Program-made: the position numbers and the translations under genes
Source of the DNA: Bacteroidota bacterium
GTDB taxonomy: Bacteria > Bacteroidota > Bacteroidia > UBA4408
Reading direction: 5' to 3'
DNA length: 64,000 bases
Assembly: GCA_016718805.1 (NCBI GenBank)
Contig: JADKCP010000001.1
Span: forward strand, 682,001 to 746,000
In this document: piece by piece, positions 1 through 9,567 of the stretch
Layout of the letters: each line of letters starts with the position of its first letter
Position numbering within the stretch: the first letter of the stretch is position 1
Notes under the pieces: generated by a model
The model's input: the letters and a program-made list of their open reading frames with translations, nothing else
The model's database searches: none
What the model was told of the DNA's origin: nothing

Positions 1-2655
1 ATATACCATGATATAAAAAGTTTAACTCCTGTTGGAGCTGATACAAGAATTGATCTTGAAAAAGCAATAAGCAACTTTGCTTCAATTCAGCATATTGAAT
101 ATGCGGTGAGACATAAGTTAACTTCAGTAAACACCAGTAAATTTATCGTTGCTGGTGATCAAACATCCGACTTTATTGCTACCAAACAATTTCGTGTTTT
201 TGGCTCAAAGGCAAATGATGGTGTTTATACAGTTTTATCCTCTTCAATTTTATCCGGCTTCACAACAATTACTGTTTTAGAAAGTATCCCTAATACATCT
301 TCGCCTGACGGTCAGTATGGTTTAGTGGAGATTATTGTAAGCAGAGGAATTTCAGGAATTGGCAATGACAATAAGAGCATTACAATTTTAGGTGATAAGC
401 TTGCCGAAATAAATTTAGCTCATATTGAACAAAAGTTGCAAAACAATGGAACATATACAAGACAAGTTATAGGAGGTATTAATGGTGAGGTATCATTAAA
501 CCCAATTATGTCTTATAAGAAAGTGGGTGAGGATCCCAACACTCATGAACCAATACTTTTTGCAATTGGCACTGGTTACATAGAAGTAATTTTTCACCAT
601 TACGTTTTAGAGCCACATATTGATAAAGAAGTTAGTTGGAATAAGGGAATTGTGCGCCTAACTACTATATCTGGTGAAATAAAGCCTTATCAAGTTGTAA
701 ACATTGGTAACAATGATTGGCAGCCAACCGATGCCTTAGTTTTAATTATTCAGGATTCTGATTTTGTTCTCGATAATGGGTCTGGTAGCTCAACATATTC
801 ACTTAATTTGGATATTGATAATGTTGCAAATTACCATCCATCATACAAATTATATTTAAGAGACAATGAGGGAGCAAATCCAATAACAGGAAACCCAATA
901 GTTCAAGCCGGCACACATTTCAACAGAAATTCTATTTTACCTTCGGGAAATTCAATCAGCCGCAAAACTTATATGGCTGTTCGTTCTTATGATTGCAAAA
1001 ATGATTTTAAATCGTTTGTGTCGAGTCCTGTTGTTTTACTGGGGCAGAAAATAACAGTACCAGTTCAACCCAACCCCCCTGTTGGACCATTTTATGCTAC
1101 CCGACCTGATTTTTATGGTAAATCAACATATACGTTTGATACAGTATTTAAAAACGATAATAATAGAGTTCCCTATGGCGTTTTGTTTTACAGAAGTAGT
1201 GAAGATAGGATCTTAGATGTATTATATAGAAAATCAACACAAGTACTAATCTGGTCGCAATTAAATGCCTTAACTGACCCCATGGCAAAGTATGACCCAC
1301 TTTTATGGGAAAAGCTGTTTAAGGGGGATAATAATGGGGCTGGTTTTAAAACATATAATACAACAGCAGGATCTTTTACATGGCCATTACCTGATAATGA
1401 TGGTTGCTTTGGAGCAACAAATATTCCTCTTGAAAATAGTATGGAGCCTGATAGAGGCGGGTACATATTTCCTTTTGAGGCAACCAATCCCCCAACTGCT
1501 GTTTATCGACCATTTCAATGCAACAATGCAGGGGTATCAAATTTTGATTTAAGTGAGACTGAATATATAGTTTATGGGAGAAAAATGACAGGAAAGGAAA
1601 TTTTGAAAAAGGCAATACTTTCAGCCTTTTTACCTTTAACAGAACAAGCTCCTGTATTTAGTTATATTAAAAGTGGAACACAAACCTCTTCTGAAAAGAG
1701 TAGGCTTAGAGATTCAAGTGGAAGTTTAATTGATCCAATTCAGAATGATATTTATCCAATGATTAAAAGGTTACCTGTTGATCCTTTGGATCCTAAAATT
1801 AAAATTCGGTTTACTGACTATACTTTGGATGGAGCTTCTAAGAGTGTATACTTTTACCTCGCAATGGAAATGTCAGCTCAATTAAAATACAGTGAGCCAA
1901 GTTTTCCTGTTGGCCCTATTAAAATGGTAAATGCTTACCCAGCTGATAAGCCGCAGATAAAGAAGGTAATCTCTGTTCTTCATAATGCTATAACAAACAC
2001 CCCATCCTCAGTAGCGTTTGAATTGAATTCCTATTCTGATAACGAAAAGATAAGCGAAATTGCCATTTACAGGGCTTATAATGAAATTGATGCATTATCA
2101 ATCCGAACAATGACAAAGTTCGATAAAATAATACCAGTGGGCGATCCCGTAATAGATGATTTCAGCGACCTAGATTTCCCACCTTATGGAGAAAAAATAT
2201 ATTATCGCATTGTTGCTTTGCGTGAATTGGATGATGTTGCAGATGCCACATTGCTTGACCCTGGTATGATGCTTGTTAAATTGCCTTCGAAGCCTTCTGA
2301 GGTTGTAATCACAAGTGTTGTCGATACAATAAACCCTGAAGCTCCTGAAATTAGTTTTACCCCTGCACTTTCCAATCCGCCTGTAACATTAATAGATGTA
2401 AATTTGTCTTGGCCTTCGACTTGTTATAATGGTAAATATTATTTGTATAAAATGACCAATAATGGTAACTGGCAAAAAATTTACGAAGTTAAATCAAATG
2501 CAGCAACCATTTCAGTTGACTTGATTGATACCTCTTTGCAAATAGCGGATTTAGTGAAAACTGAAGGTGGTAATACAATCTATCATCGGTTCCGTGTACA
2601 AGTTGAAAACTCGTCTGGGTTATTGAATATTACTCAGAATGAGATAACTATTTAA
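1..2655 (+). CDS. Large repetitive surface or virion-like protein, 5' end missing
   Basis: The frame is open to the left edge of the window, so the gene starts upstream; the GTG at 106 is only an internal codon. At least 885 residues are visible. Near residues 40-110 there is a beta-rich module with the pattern NDGVYTV ... TTITVLESIP ... GQYG, which resembles a module I know from phage virion and large secreted proteins. The last third (about residue 650 on) looks like fibronectin type III-like modules, with alternating strands and the pattern YYRIVAL. The C-terminus ends without a T9SS sorting domain. It is followed after 12 nt by a T9SS protein, so the two may be co-transcribed. I do not recognise the family; a structural or adhesin role is inference only. 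Confidence 0.6.
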   Translation: MYHDIKSLTPVGADTRIDLEKAISNFASIQHIEYAVRHKLTSVNTSKFIVAGDQTSDFIATKQFRVFGSKANDGVYTVLSSSILSGFTTITVLESIPNTSSPDGQYGLVEIIVSRGISGIGNDNKSITILGDKLAEINLAHIEQKLQNNGTYTRQVIGGINGEVSLNPIMSYKKVGEDPNTHEPILFAIGTGYIEVIFHHYVLEPHIDKEVSWNKGIVRLTTISGEIKPYQVVNIGNNDWQPTDALVLIIQDSDFVLDNGSGSSTYSLNLDIDNVANYHPSYKLYLRDNEGANPITGNPIVQAGTHFNRNSILPSGNSISRKTYMAVRSYDCKNDFKSFVSSPVVLLGQKITVPVQPNPPVGPFYATRPDFYGKSTYTFDTVFKNDNNRVPYGVLFYRSSEDRILDVLYRKSTQVLIWSQLNALTDPMAKYDPLLWEKLFKGDNNGAGFKTYNTTAGSFTWPLPDNDGCFGATNIPLENSMEPDRGGYIFPFEATNPPTAVYRPFQCNNAGVSNFDLSETEYIVYGRKMTGKEILKKAILSAFLPLTEQAPVFSYIKSGTQTSSEKSRLRDSSGSLIDPIQNDIYPMIKRLPVDPLDPKIKIRFTDYTLDGASKSVYFYLAMEMSAQLKYSEPSFPVGPIKMVNAYPADKPQIKKVISVLHNAITNTPSSVAFELNSYSDNEKISEIAIYRAYNEIDALSIRTMTKFDKIIPVGDPVIDDFSDLDFPPYGEKIYYRIVALRELDDVADATLLDPGMMLVKLPSKPSEVVITSVVDTINPEAPEISFTPALSNPPVTLIDVNLSWPSTCYNGKYYLYKMTNNGNWQKIYEVKSNAATISVDLIDTSLQIADLVKTEGGNTIYHRFRVQVENSSGLLNITQNEITI

Positions 2656-2667
2656 TACTTTCTTGAT

Positions 2668-4338
2668 GTGAAAAAAATTGGATTCATATTTTTCATAGGA
2701 ATAATATTTCTTGGTAACACTTCTAATGCTCAAACTTGGCAATGGGCAAAAGCGTTATCAGATACTGGAAATCTTAATTTACCCGGCAAAATTGTTGTTG
2801 ACAAAATGGGAAATACTACTGCGATTGGTTCTTACAAAGGCAGGTTAACTCTTTCCCCAACGAACTTTATTTTAAGTAATGGCGATTATGATATTTATTT
2901 GGTGAGGTATAATGATATTGGTCAGGTTAGTTGGGTAATGAGTTTGGGTGGTATTGGAGATGATAGGGGAGTCGGAATTACCATTGATTCCAGTGGCAAT
3001 GTTCTTATTAGCGGAAGAATTGCTCAAACTGTATCTTTTGGAACCCAATCAATAATTGTCAATGGAGGTGGAGATATTTTTATTGCAAAGATTGACTCTC
3101 TTGGCAATCCGATATGGGCGCGGTCATATGGTGGATTTGACTCTAATCCTTTTTCTGAAATAGCCAATGATATATGTACTGACAACTTGAGCAACATATA
3201 TATAACCGGTAACTTTCTGGGGTCTAACGTTGATTTTGGCAATGGATTTTCTTCCACCTCAGCTGGATCTTATTCTGATTTCTTTGTTATGAAGTTAGAC
3301 AGTAATGGAACAACACAGTGGATAAAAAGAGGAGGCAGCTATACTGGAGGATTTGATTTTGATGAAGGGAAATGTATTACACTCACATCGGATCAGCAAA
3401 GTGTTTTAGCAGGAGGTTTTTTTTCCGGACCTAAATTTATATACCAAGGGATCGATACGATATTAAATTATGATATTGGCACTACGGATAATTTCCTTAT
3501 TTCATTAGATATAAATAATGGGTCAAAACTCTTTATTAGATCAATTTTGTCTAATTCCTATAATTACCTAATTGGAATTTCGACAGATGTTTCAGGAAAT
3601 TTATACATCACAGGTAACTGCGAAAGTGTTTCATTTTTCTCACCATCAACAACTATTGCCATGGGGGGAGTTTATAAGATATTTCTTTTTAAATACTCAT
3701 CAAGTGGAAGTTTTATATGGTCAAAAGGATTAGGTAATTCCACTTTTGGCCATTCTGTTTCAGATGTCATTGTAAATAATTTAAATGAAATTGTGCTGGT
3801 TGGCAGTTTTTTCGTTCATTTAGAATGCGATACATTTCAGGTTGGTGGATCACGTTCTGGGTTTATTGCAACTTTAGATAGCAATGGCGTTTGCAAAAAC
3901 TTAAAATCTCAAAACTTTATTTGGGGATTCAAAACTGTAGGTATTGATAAATTTGATAATCTTTATTTACAAGGCAGTACTCAAGATACTACAAGTTTTG
4001 GTAGCATTCCCTTTATTTATAATATGAATGCTGAAATATTTGTTGCCAAATACGGCTTCAATAGCCTTGGTACAGATAATTCTAATTGGTTTTCTAAAGA
4101 AAATTCATTTTCTGTATTTCCAAATCCAACAGGTAATTTAATAAACATAAATTCTTCTTCAGAAATAACACAATTGCAATTGTTCGATGTTTTTGGAAAG
4201 CTACTTGTTGAGCAAAAATCAATTCATTCAACAAAAGTACAGATAAGCATTAACAGCTTTAGCAATGGTGTTTATTATATAAAACTACTATCCAATAAAG
4301 GGATTGAAAGTCAGCAAAAAGTTGTGGTTTGTAGGTGA
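2668..4338 (+). CDS. Secreted SBBP-type beta-propeller protein with T9SS type A sorting domain
   Basis: The 556-residue protein begins at GTG with a signal peptide (residues 1-22, cleavage near SNA-QT). The body carries repeated units of the type GNVLISGRIA / NIYITGNF / NLYLQGST spaced about 50-60 residues apart, as in seven-bladed beta-propeller (SBBP) repeat proteins. The last 80 residues hold a T9SS type A sorting domain: FSVFPNPTGN, then LQLFDVFGKLL and GVYYIKLLS. The product should be exported by Sec, cross the outer membrane through PorSS/T9SS and stay at the surface or be released. No enzymatic motif is visible. No ATG is available in frame at this position, so the GTG start is accepted. 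Confidence 0.85.
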   Translation: MKKIGFIFFIGIIFLGNTSNAQTWQWAKALSDTGNLNLPGKIVVDKMGNTTAIGSYKGRLTLSPTNFILSNGDYDIYLVRYNDIGQVSWVMSLGGIGDDRGVGITIDSSGNVLISGRIAQTVSFGTQSIIVNGGGDIFIAKIDSLGNPIWARSYGGFDSNPFSEIANDICTDNLSNIYITGNFLGSNVDFGNGFSSTSAGSYSDFFVMKLDSNGTTQWIKRGGSYTGGFDFDEGKCITLTSDQQSVLAGGFFSGPKFIYQGIDTILNYDIGTTDNFLISLDINNGSKLFIRSILSNSYNYLIGISTDVSGNLYITGNCESVSFFSPSTTIAMGGVYKIFLFKYSSSGSFIWSKGLGNSTFGHSVSDVIVNNLNEIVLVGSFFVHLECDTFQVGGSRSGFIATLDSNGVCKNLKSQNFIWGFKTVGIDKFDNLYLQGSTQDTTSFGSIPFIYNMNAEIFVAKYGFNSLGTDNSNWFSKENSFSVFPNPTGNLININSSSEITQLQLFDVFGKLLVEQKSIHSTKVQISINSFSNGVYYIKLLSNKGIESQQKVVVCR

Positions 4339-4400
4339 TTTGGCAACAACTATTTTATTCATTAAAGTCACACAAAGGGGTACGGGGAAATGTGTTCCTC

Positions 4401-4453
4401 GCAAGATTGCATATGGCGGGAAACGAAAGTTGACCGTCCATATGCAATCTTGC
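4401..4453. repeat. 16-bp perfect inverted repeat, REP-like hairpin
   Basis: Arms GCAAGATTGCATATGG (4401-4416) and CCATATGCAATCTTGC (4438-4453) are perfect complements; CGG/CCG adds three pairs across a single bulged T. No T-run follows, so it is not a classical terminator. The right arm plus the next 16 nt (to 4469) recurs at 13429-13460 with 29 of 32 identical bases. Both copies lie just behind the stop codon of a plus-strand gene. Confidence 0.75.
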
Positions 4454-4636
4454 TATGCAGACAGGGAAGCATGAACTGAGATGTATGTGAGCACATTCTC
4501 CGATAATAATAGTATTCTAAATAACCAGTTTTTTGATTATTACTATTGGAAATGTATCTTAGCGAATAAGACTAGTAAACTATAAAAATGTATTTTCGAA
4601 TCACAAATGATGATAAATAATAAATAATAGGAACCT

Positions 4637-4930
4637 ATGAAAATTGAAATTGACTTTGTGACAAACAAATCGCTAGGGAATGTTTATGACAAATCAGTAC
4701 CTGACAATAATAAGGTATTTGAGGATGCTCAAATTCTTTATAAGAAAAACAAAGGAATCATTGATGGGTTAATAATTGATACCCTAAATTTTCAAAAATC
4801 AATACCTGGTACTTTTTTGAAAATACCAACATTAGATTGCCCAGACAGAGGGTTTATTAGCTCATTGGATTTAAGATTAGAAACTAAAGAAGTGGATGCT
4901 TGTTTTTTAGTATTATTAGAAGTTCATTAG
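4637..4930 (+). CDS. Small hypothetical protein
   Basis: A 97-residue frame with an ATG start and plausible composition (MKIEIDFVTNKSLGN...). It has no signal peptide, membrane segment or motif that I recognise. It stands alone between the hairpin at 4.4 kb and the minus-strand secreted protein that ends at 5011. It may be the remnant of a longer gene at the edge of the accessory region. Confidence 0.4.
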   Translation: MKIEIDFVTNKSLGNVYDKSVPDNNKVFEDAQILYKKNKGIIDGLIIDTLNFQKSIPGTFLKIPTLDCPDRGFISSLDLRLETKEVDACFLVLLEVH

Positions 4931-5010
4931 TTGAGGAATTTAATTGTATAAGAAATTCCAAAATTATATTTTCAATCAAAAAAATATTGTTTTTTAAATG
5001 CGACTGGTTG

Positions 5011-5589
5011 CTACTTTACTACTTTGATTTTTACAATCGGATGTATTTCGAGCGCATTTTCAAGAGCTGAACCATTGCCATGACCACCTTGTTCAAAGAT
5101 GTCAAAGAACACATAGCCGGTAACAATTACTTTGACAGGTTCAATTTCTTTTATTGTTTTTGCTGGCTTCTGAATACCATTGTCAACATTATCTCTTGCT
5201 GTGCTGTATAGATTTTTGTAAGAAGGAAAACCACTAAGTTTTGGTTGAATGGGATTTGGGATTTCTCCTACCAAAGTTATTTTACTGCGAAGAGCTTTTA
5301 AAATTAAATGATAATCGCCATCAGGTTCCTCTCCTAAACCAATCACATAAGCAGTAACTGTAACTTTACGTTTTTCACTACTAGCACGAAGCCCTTTTTG
5401 TTTTTCTTTATCATCCGGTCTTGGGTTCTTATCTTTGCTTGCCAAAATACTTATGGTTGTTGCTTTGGCTTTCATTTTAAATACACGTTGTCCCGCAGTG
5501 TCAACACCAATTTTCACATCCCACCTATAAGAGCCTTGAGCACAGGCAAGGCAAGCGTTAAATACTAAGATTATTGCCAGTAATTTCAT
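5011..5589 (-). CDS. Hypothetical exported protein
   Basis: The 192-residue protein has an N-terminal signal sequence (MKLLAIILVFNACLAC, then AQ); the Cys at 16 could also be read as a lipobox-like site. The mature part is basic and beta-rich and ends with a segment of the type VTGYVFFDIF ... NALEIHPIVKIKV. A closing WEIHPV-like motif is familiar from a family of small exported bacterial proteins of unknown function. No catalytic residues can be assigned. It stands alone, pointing left toward the small protein at 4.6 kb. Confidence 0.6.
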   Translation of the reverse strand: MKLLAIILVFNACLACAQGSYRWDVKIGVDTAGQRVFKMKAKATTISILASKDKNPRPDDKEKQKGLRASSEKRKVTVTAYVIGLGEEPDGDYHLILKALRSKITLVGEIPNPIQPKLSGFPSYKNLYSTARDNVDNGIQKPAKTIKEIEPVKVIVTGYVFFDIFEQGGHGNGSALENALEIHPIVKIKVVK

Positions 5590-5864
5590 GCTAAAACAAT
5601 TTATTGAACCACAGTTATATTCCTTTAATAAAAGTAGATATTATTGTCACATAGTGAACACAAAAGAGGCAAATCCAAAAAAAAGGGGAAGGTAAGTTTA
5701 ACAAAATATAAATTGGTGCTGGCAAAGGATTCAAAGCCTTTAAAATTGAAATCTTGAATAAAGTGAACAATGGTAATTTATATTTTGTTTCTCTTGTGCG
5801 CGTTGCTTAAGGTTAATGAAATGAATGAAGCGCGAAGAGGAATGAATGAACTTACCGAAGCAGT

Positions 5865-6632
5865 CTAGTATACAATGCCTATGCCATCCAAATCTTTTTT
5901 CATGTCGAAATCTCTATGTTTTAATGAGAAGGTTCCAGGCTCTCTATACATTTGGAAAAGCTTGCAAGTAGAATCAAACTTGGGATTCAGCAAGATTCCA
6001 ATTGTTCGTTTATCAATAGAGGACATTTTAAGGCCAAAGTAGACAGCAGATATTTTTCCTGGAGCATGGCTTATGTGTGATTTTGTATTTACAATTCGAT
6101 ACTCTTTCTCATAACACCAATCATTATGCTTTATAAACGATGTCTTTTGAATTTTATCAATGAGGCTTTTTTGTTCCTCCTTCGTCTTTAAAGATTTGTA
6201 AAGCTTTAAAAACTCTTTTTCATCATGAGGAATTTGTGAAATAATGTCTTCAATTTCTGATGTACTCATATATTGAACCTTTCTTGCATTCCTGATAATT
6301 CCTAATTTTTCATTAGGAGCGTCATTTGGGAAAATACCCCTTATTTTGAGTGATTGAATTTCTTTATCGGTAAAATCTGAGTATTCAACACAAAATCCTT
6401 TATGACAGTTAGAATAATGTGACCACATTAAAATATTATCATTCAGCCCTGACATGCAGAAAAATTTTTCCTGTTCAAAGCTCGCCTTTTGGAGAAGTTG
6501 AATGTCTAATATCTTGGTATCAAAGGGGTCATTGAAATCATTAGCCGAACTATAGTAAACAAAGTGGTTAACCACAGAAGAAATGGAATAGCTATTTAGA
6601 GAATAATATTTATACAGTTTTTCTATTTTCAT
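5865..6632 (-). CDS. DUF2971 family protein, behind the Qat operon
   Basis: I chose the ATG at 6632 (MKIEKLYKYYSL), which matches the usual N-terminus of DUF2971 proteins; the longer frame to 6674 would need TTG. The 255-residue product shows FNDPFD near the N-terminus, SHYSNCHKGFCVEY in the middle and WCYEKEYRIV toward the C-terminus, the hallmark blocks of the family. DUF2971 proteins often occur in defence islands; their biochemical role is unknown to me. It follows qatD after 45 nt on the same strand, so it could be a fifth gene of the transcript. Confidence 0.85.
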   Translation of the reverse strand: MKIEKLYKYYSLNSYSISSVVNHFVYYSSANDFNDPFDTKILDIQLLQKASFEQEKFFCMSGLNDNILMWSHYSNCHKGFCVEYSDFTDKEIQSLKIRGIFPNDAPNEKLGIIRNARKVQYMSTSEIEDIISQIPHDEKEFLKLYKSLKTKEEQKSLIDKIQKTSFIKHNDWCYEKEYRIVNTKSHISHAPGKISAVYFGLKMSSIDKRTIGILLNPKFDSTCKLFQMYREPGTFSLKHRDFDMKKDLDGIGIVY

Positions 6633-6677
6633 TTTTAAAAATTCGGGCCTACTTGCAAGAAAGCGAGAGAACAAAAA

Positions 6678-7406
6678 CTACCTGATTGAGTTCACAATTC
6701 TCTTAAAATTATTACTAATTATTGTTTCTATTTCCTGAGGAGAAATGCTTAAAGCCTCCGATAAGTATTTCTGCACAAGAACAATGTTGTGAGGCTTTAT
6801 TTGTTTACCATTGTGTTCAATGAATGGACCATCACTTTCAGTTAACAAATATTCCAATGGGATTTTTTTTATTATTTCTTTCCCAGATTTTGATTTTACC
6901 ATTGCAGGATTAATTGAAAAATAATATCCAGCTTCAATTATTTTATTAATCAAACTAACGGGGCCGGTGTACCAATGAAAAATAGCTGTTTGTATTTTAA
7001 AATTAGACAAATAAAATAGGACTTCTTTTTCAGCTTTTCTTGAGTGTATACTGAGTATCTTTTTCTTCCCATTCAATTCATTAAGAATTTTTTTGAAAGT
7101 CTCTGTCTGAATATCTTTTGTAGATATTCCTTCTTTTGAAAAATCTAATCCTATTTCTCCTATATAGGAAGTTTTAGAAATATTTCTCACAAAACCAGGG
7201 AATTCTTTTACGTGTGATTCAGCATATAATGGATGCATTCCCAAGGCTAATCTAACCTTAGTAAAAGAAAGAAGGTGCTTATATCCCATTTCAAAATGGC
7301 TAGGAAGATTCGTCACTCCAATTGTTGTAATTCCCAATTGCTCACATTCTAGAGCTACCTCCAAAGGGTTTGAATATAAATCAATATGACAGTGAGTGTC
7401 TATCAT
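6678..7406 (-). CDS. qatD: QatD, TatD-like metal-dependent hydrolase of the Qat defence system
   Basis: This 242-residue TatD-family protein has the first metal-binding motif DTHCH (residues 3-7), YIGEIGLDFS with the metal-binding Glu, SIHSR, FHWYTGP and the closing ESDGP motif. In the TatD/YcfH family these residues bind divalent metal for phosphodiester hydrolysis. As the last gene of a qatA-qatB-qatC-qatD set it is assigned as the QatD nuclease. Its start overlaps the qatC stop by 4 nt, indicating translational coupling. A free-standing housekeeping TatD would not normally sit in this arrangement. Confidence 0.9.
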   Translation of the reverse strand: MIDTHCHIDLYSNPLEVALECEQLGITTIGVTNLPSHFEMGYKHLLSFTKVRLALGMHPLYAESHVKEFPGFVRNISKTSYIGEIGLDFSKEGISTKDIQTETFKKILNELNGKKKILSIHSRKAEKEVLFYLSNFKIQTAIFHWYTGPVSLINKIIEAGYYFSINPAMVKSKSGKEIIKKIPLEYLLTESDGPFIEHNGKQIKPHNIVLVQKYLSEALSISPQEIETIISNNFKRIVNSIR

Positions 7407-8743
7407 TTAAGTCCCGCCTTCTTTTTAATAAATGGGTCACCTTCCTTTTTTATCCAGTTACATAATTCAACTCTTGTTCGATTCACAAGTTCAACATAAC
7501 GATCAAGTTTTTCCAAATTATTAATACCGTTTACCAACAATTCATTTCGTATTTCATCATTAGTTAGTGGCTTCCTTAGAAAATCAAGGCAAGCACCGAA
7601 ATCCTGACCTTGTTTTGACAATAAAAATGGGGTTTGATTATTTCGTCCAGTAAATTTCTTTTTAATAGAATTTCCATATTCTGTTCCATCAGCAAAAGTT
7701 TGTAGAGCAGCTTGCCTATAGATGCATGGCATGCAGACTCCGCAATGGTCTTTATTCTTTAATGTCCAATTTGCTCGGTGTCCTCTTTTTCCACATGAGT
7801 TTGAGGCGGCAACAATAGTCTTTAAAAAAGGTAGGTCTTTGCATTCTTTCACCATCTCTCCTTTGGTTTTCAAATCATAAATATTATTGAGAGTGGTATC
7901 GAAATTAAGCAGAGCAAGCAGTTCATTTGTTTGATTCAAGAATGAAGGATGGGTGGTTCGTGTGCTACAAGCACTTCTTCTTGAAGAGCTTAGTGGAAAG
8001 TTTAAAGAAACAGTGCCATTTTCAGGAACCATAATAGGTATCTTGTTATAATTAGCAACCAATACGGCAATGCCAATAAATAGGAATGATCGACTTCTAA
8101 ATGTTTTCTCCTTCTCTATATTAGAAATGCTTAAACTTACACTAACAGAAGGTACGAAATTGAATTTGTCAGAATATCTCTCTATGAGTTTTGACCTTAA
8201 ATAATTTTGTTCTTTCCTTGCACTAATATGTGGATCAAAGTGAGAAATTACTAAAAGTTTTTCTGTAGAGGTGTCTGTTAAAAAATCTATAGCACCAATC
8301 AAGGAATCCAAGCCTCCTGAAAATAAATTGACTTGTTTAAAAATGGATTTTAACCCATGAGGCTTTTTTATTAAAGGAATATTGAGTTTGTTTTTGTAAA
8401 AAGAAATTCTCCAATAGTCTCCAGTTAAAAAAGACAACAGTTCTTCCATCTTTACATTTAAACCATTCCACTTACTCAAGTTATAAACAGGGAATTTGAC
8501 CTCCAATTTCCTAGACCATCCATCTACTGAAAAAGAATGCCGATCAATAAATCGATCTATGCCATATACAAAAGTAGACAATAAGAATAAATCAACCGCG
8601 TCCATATTATCGCTTGAAACAAAAGGAAGTAGATTTTCAAAATCAACCTCTACAGTTGAAGAAGCGCCTAACTCAACACAAGAAATATTTGCGATAATTT
8701 TATTTTCATTATTAATTGAGGGAATTTGTATATTTATTTTCAT
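7403..8743 (-). CDS. qatC: QatC, QueC-like ATP pyrophosphatase of the Qat defence system
   Basis: The 446-residue protein has a PP-loop FSGGLDS (residues 141-147) and a QueC-type zinc site made of an upstream Cys plus CGVCMPC around residues 320-340. It is about twice as long as queuosine QueC, with an added N-terminal domain of roughly 135 residues, as is usual for QatC. QueC enzymes activate a carboxylate with ATP to build 7-cyano-7-deazaguanine. I recall recent work on QueC-like defence enzymes that modify the N-terminus of a partner protein, but I could not check it. It overlaps qatB and qatD by 4 nt each. Confidence 0.92.
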   Translation of the reverse strand: MKINIQIPSINNENKIIANISCVELGASSTVEVDFENLLPFVSSDNMDAVDLFLLSTFVYGIDRFIDRHSFSVDGWSRKLEVKFPVYNLSKWNGLNVKMEELLSFLTGDYWRISFYKNKLNIPLIKKPHGLKSIFKQVNLFSGGLDSLIGAIDFLTDTSTEKLLVISHFDPHISARKEQNYLRSKLIERYSDKFNFVPSVSVSLSISNIEKEKTFRSRSFLFIGIAVLVANYNKIPIMVPENGTVSLNFPLSSSRRSACSTRTTHPSFLNQTNELLALLNFDTTLNNIYDLKTKGEMVKECKDLPFLKTIVAASNSCGKRGHRANWTLKNKDHCGVCMPCIYRQAALQTFADGTEYGNSIKKKFTGRNNQTPFLLSKQGQDFGACLDFLRKPLTNDEIRNELLVNGINNLEKLDRYVELVNRTRVELCNWIKKEGDPFIKKKAGLK

Positions 8744-9564
8744 AGTTCTTCGATTTTAATAACCGATTCAAAAATTCGCTCTATTTCGCTTTCTCCTGCG
8801 GGTCCCGACCAATCAATTTTTGTGACCGGTTTGACTTGGTTCAGTCGAGTTACTCTTCCTTGTATATCCTTTTTTATGCATTCAAATGTTTCTTTCGCAA
8901 CTGCTTCTCCTCGAATTTGATAAAGACGTTCCTCCAATCTTTCAGATAAATATTCAAATATGTAAACTCCAAAAAAATTACAAAGAACTTCAGATAGCTT
9001 ATCAGTATCAATATATTCTTTAAAGAGTGTTTCTAGGTTATCAAGATCATCATCAACCGCGGATTCAATATTTCGCAATACTTCAGAAATCGCTTTGTTG
9101 GCAGCAGTTTCATCCATCCCAATAGCTGAATCACCGCAGAAAGTTATAAGAAAATCTACTACATCTCGAACAGTTTTCCCAGCTAAATTTTCGAAGCCTA
9201 TTTTTTTTAATGCTTCCGAAAGCCCAGTATTATTGACACTTGAGAAGAAAGAAACAAGCTTTCTAGAGGATTTTATACCAGACCTACCTATTTTTACGGA
9301 TTTTCCTGAACTTATATTTCTACTGCCACCGCCAATTTTGATAAGTCGTTCAAAAGCAGAATTTATATGAGCGTCCCGTCGCCTCGTAAGAAGATTGTAG
9401 CGCCTTTCTTGTTTTTCAATATCCTCCTGTACTTCAGGTTGTTCCTTTTGGTCTTCTCTTTCCAAATCAGAAACCGCCTTAGCTGCACTTGTCACGGACG
9501 ATGTTAAATTGCCCCAATTTGGTTCATTTTTAACCCCATTTGATATCCTTTGAGTTGTTCCCAT
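8740..9564 (-). CDS. qatB: QatB, Qat defence system protein B
   Basis: This 274-residue protein is recognised mainly by its place between the KAP ATPase and the QueC-like gene, and by its architecture: an N-terminus MGTTQRISNG, a disordered Ser/Thr/Glu-rich stretch to about residue 60, and a helical C-terminal region. QatB proteins that I know begin with Met-Gly-Thr. Removal of Met would expose Gly2, which may be the target of QatC; that link is inference. It starts 3 nt after the qatA stop and overlaps qatC by 4 nt. Confidence 0.88.
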   Translation of the reverse strand: MGTTQRISNGVKNEPNWGNLTSSVTSAAKAVSDLEREDQKEQPEVQEDIEKQERRYNLLTRRRDAHINSAFERLIKIGGGSRNISSGKSVKIGRSGIKSSRKLVSFFSSVNNTGLSEALKKIGFENLAGKTVRDVVDFLITFCGDSAIGMDETAANKAISEVLRNIESAVDDDLDNLETLFKEYIDTDKLSEVLCNFFGVYIFEYLSERLEERLYQIRGEAVAKETFECIKKDIQGRVTRLNQVKPVTKIDWSGPAGESEIERIFESVIKIEEL

Positions 9565-9567
9565 AAA

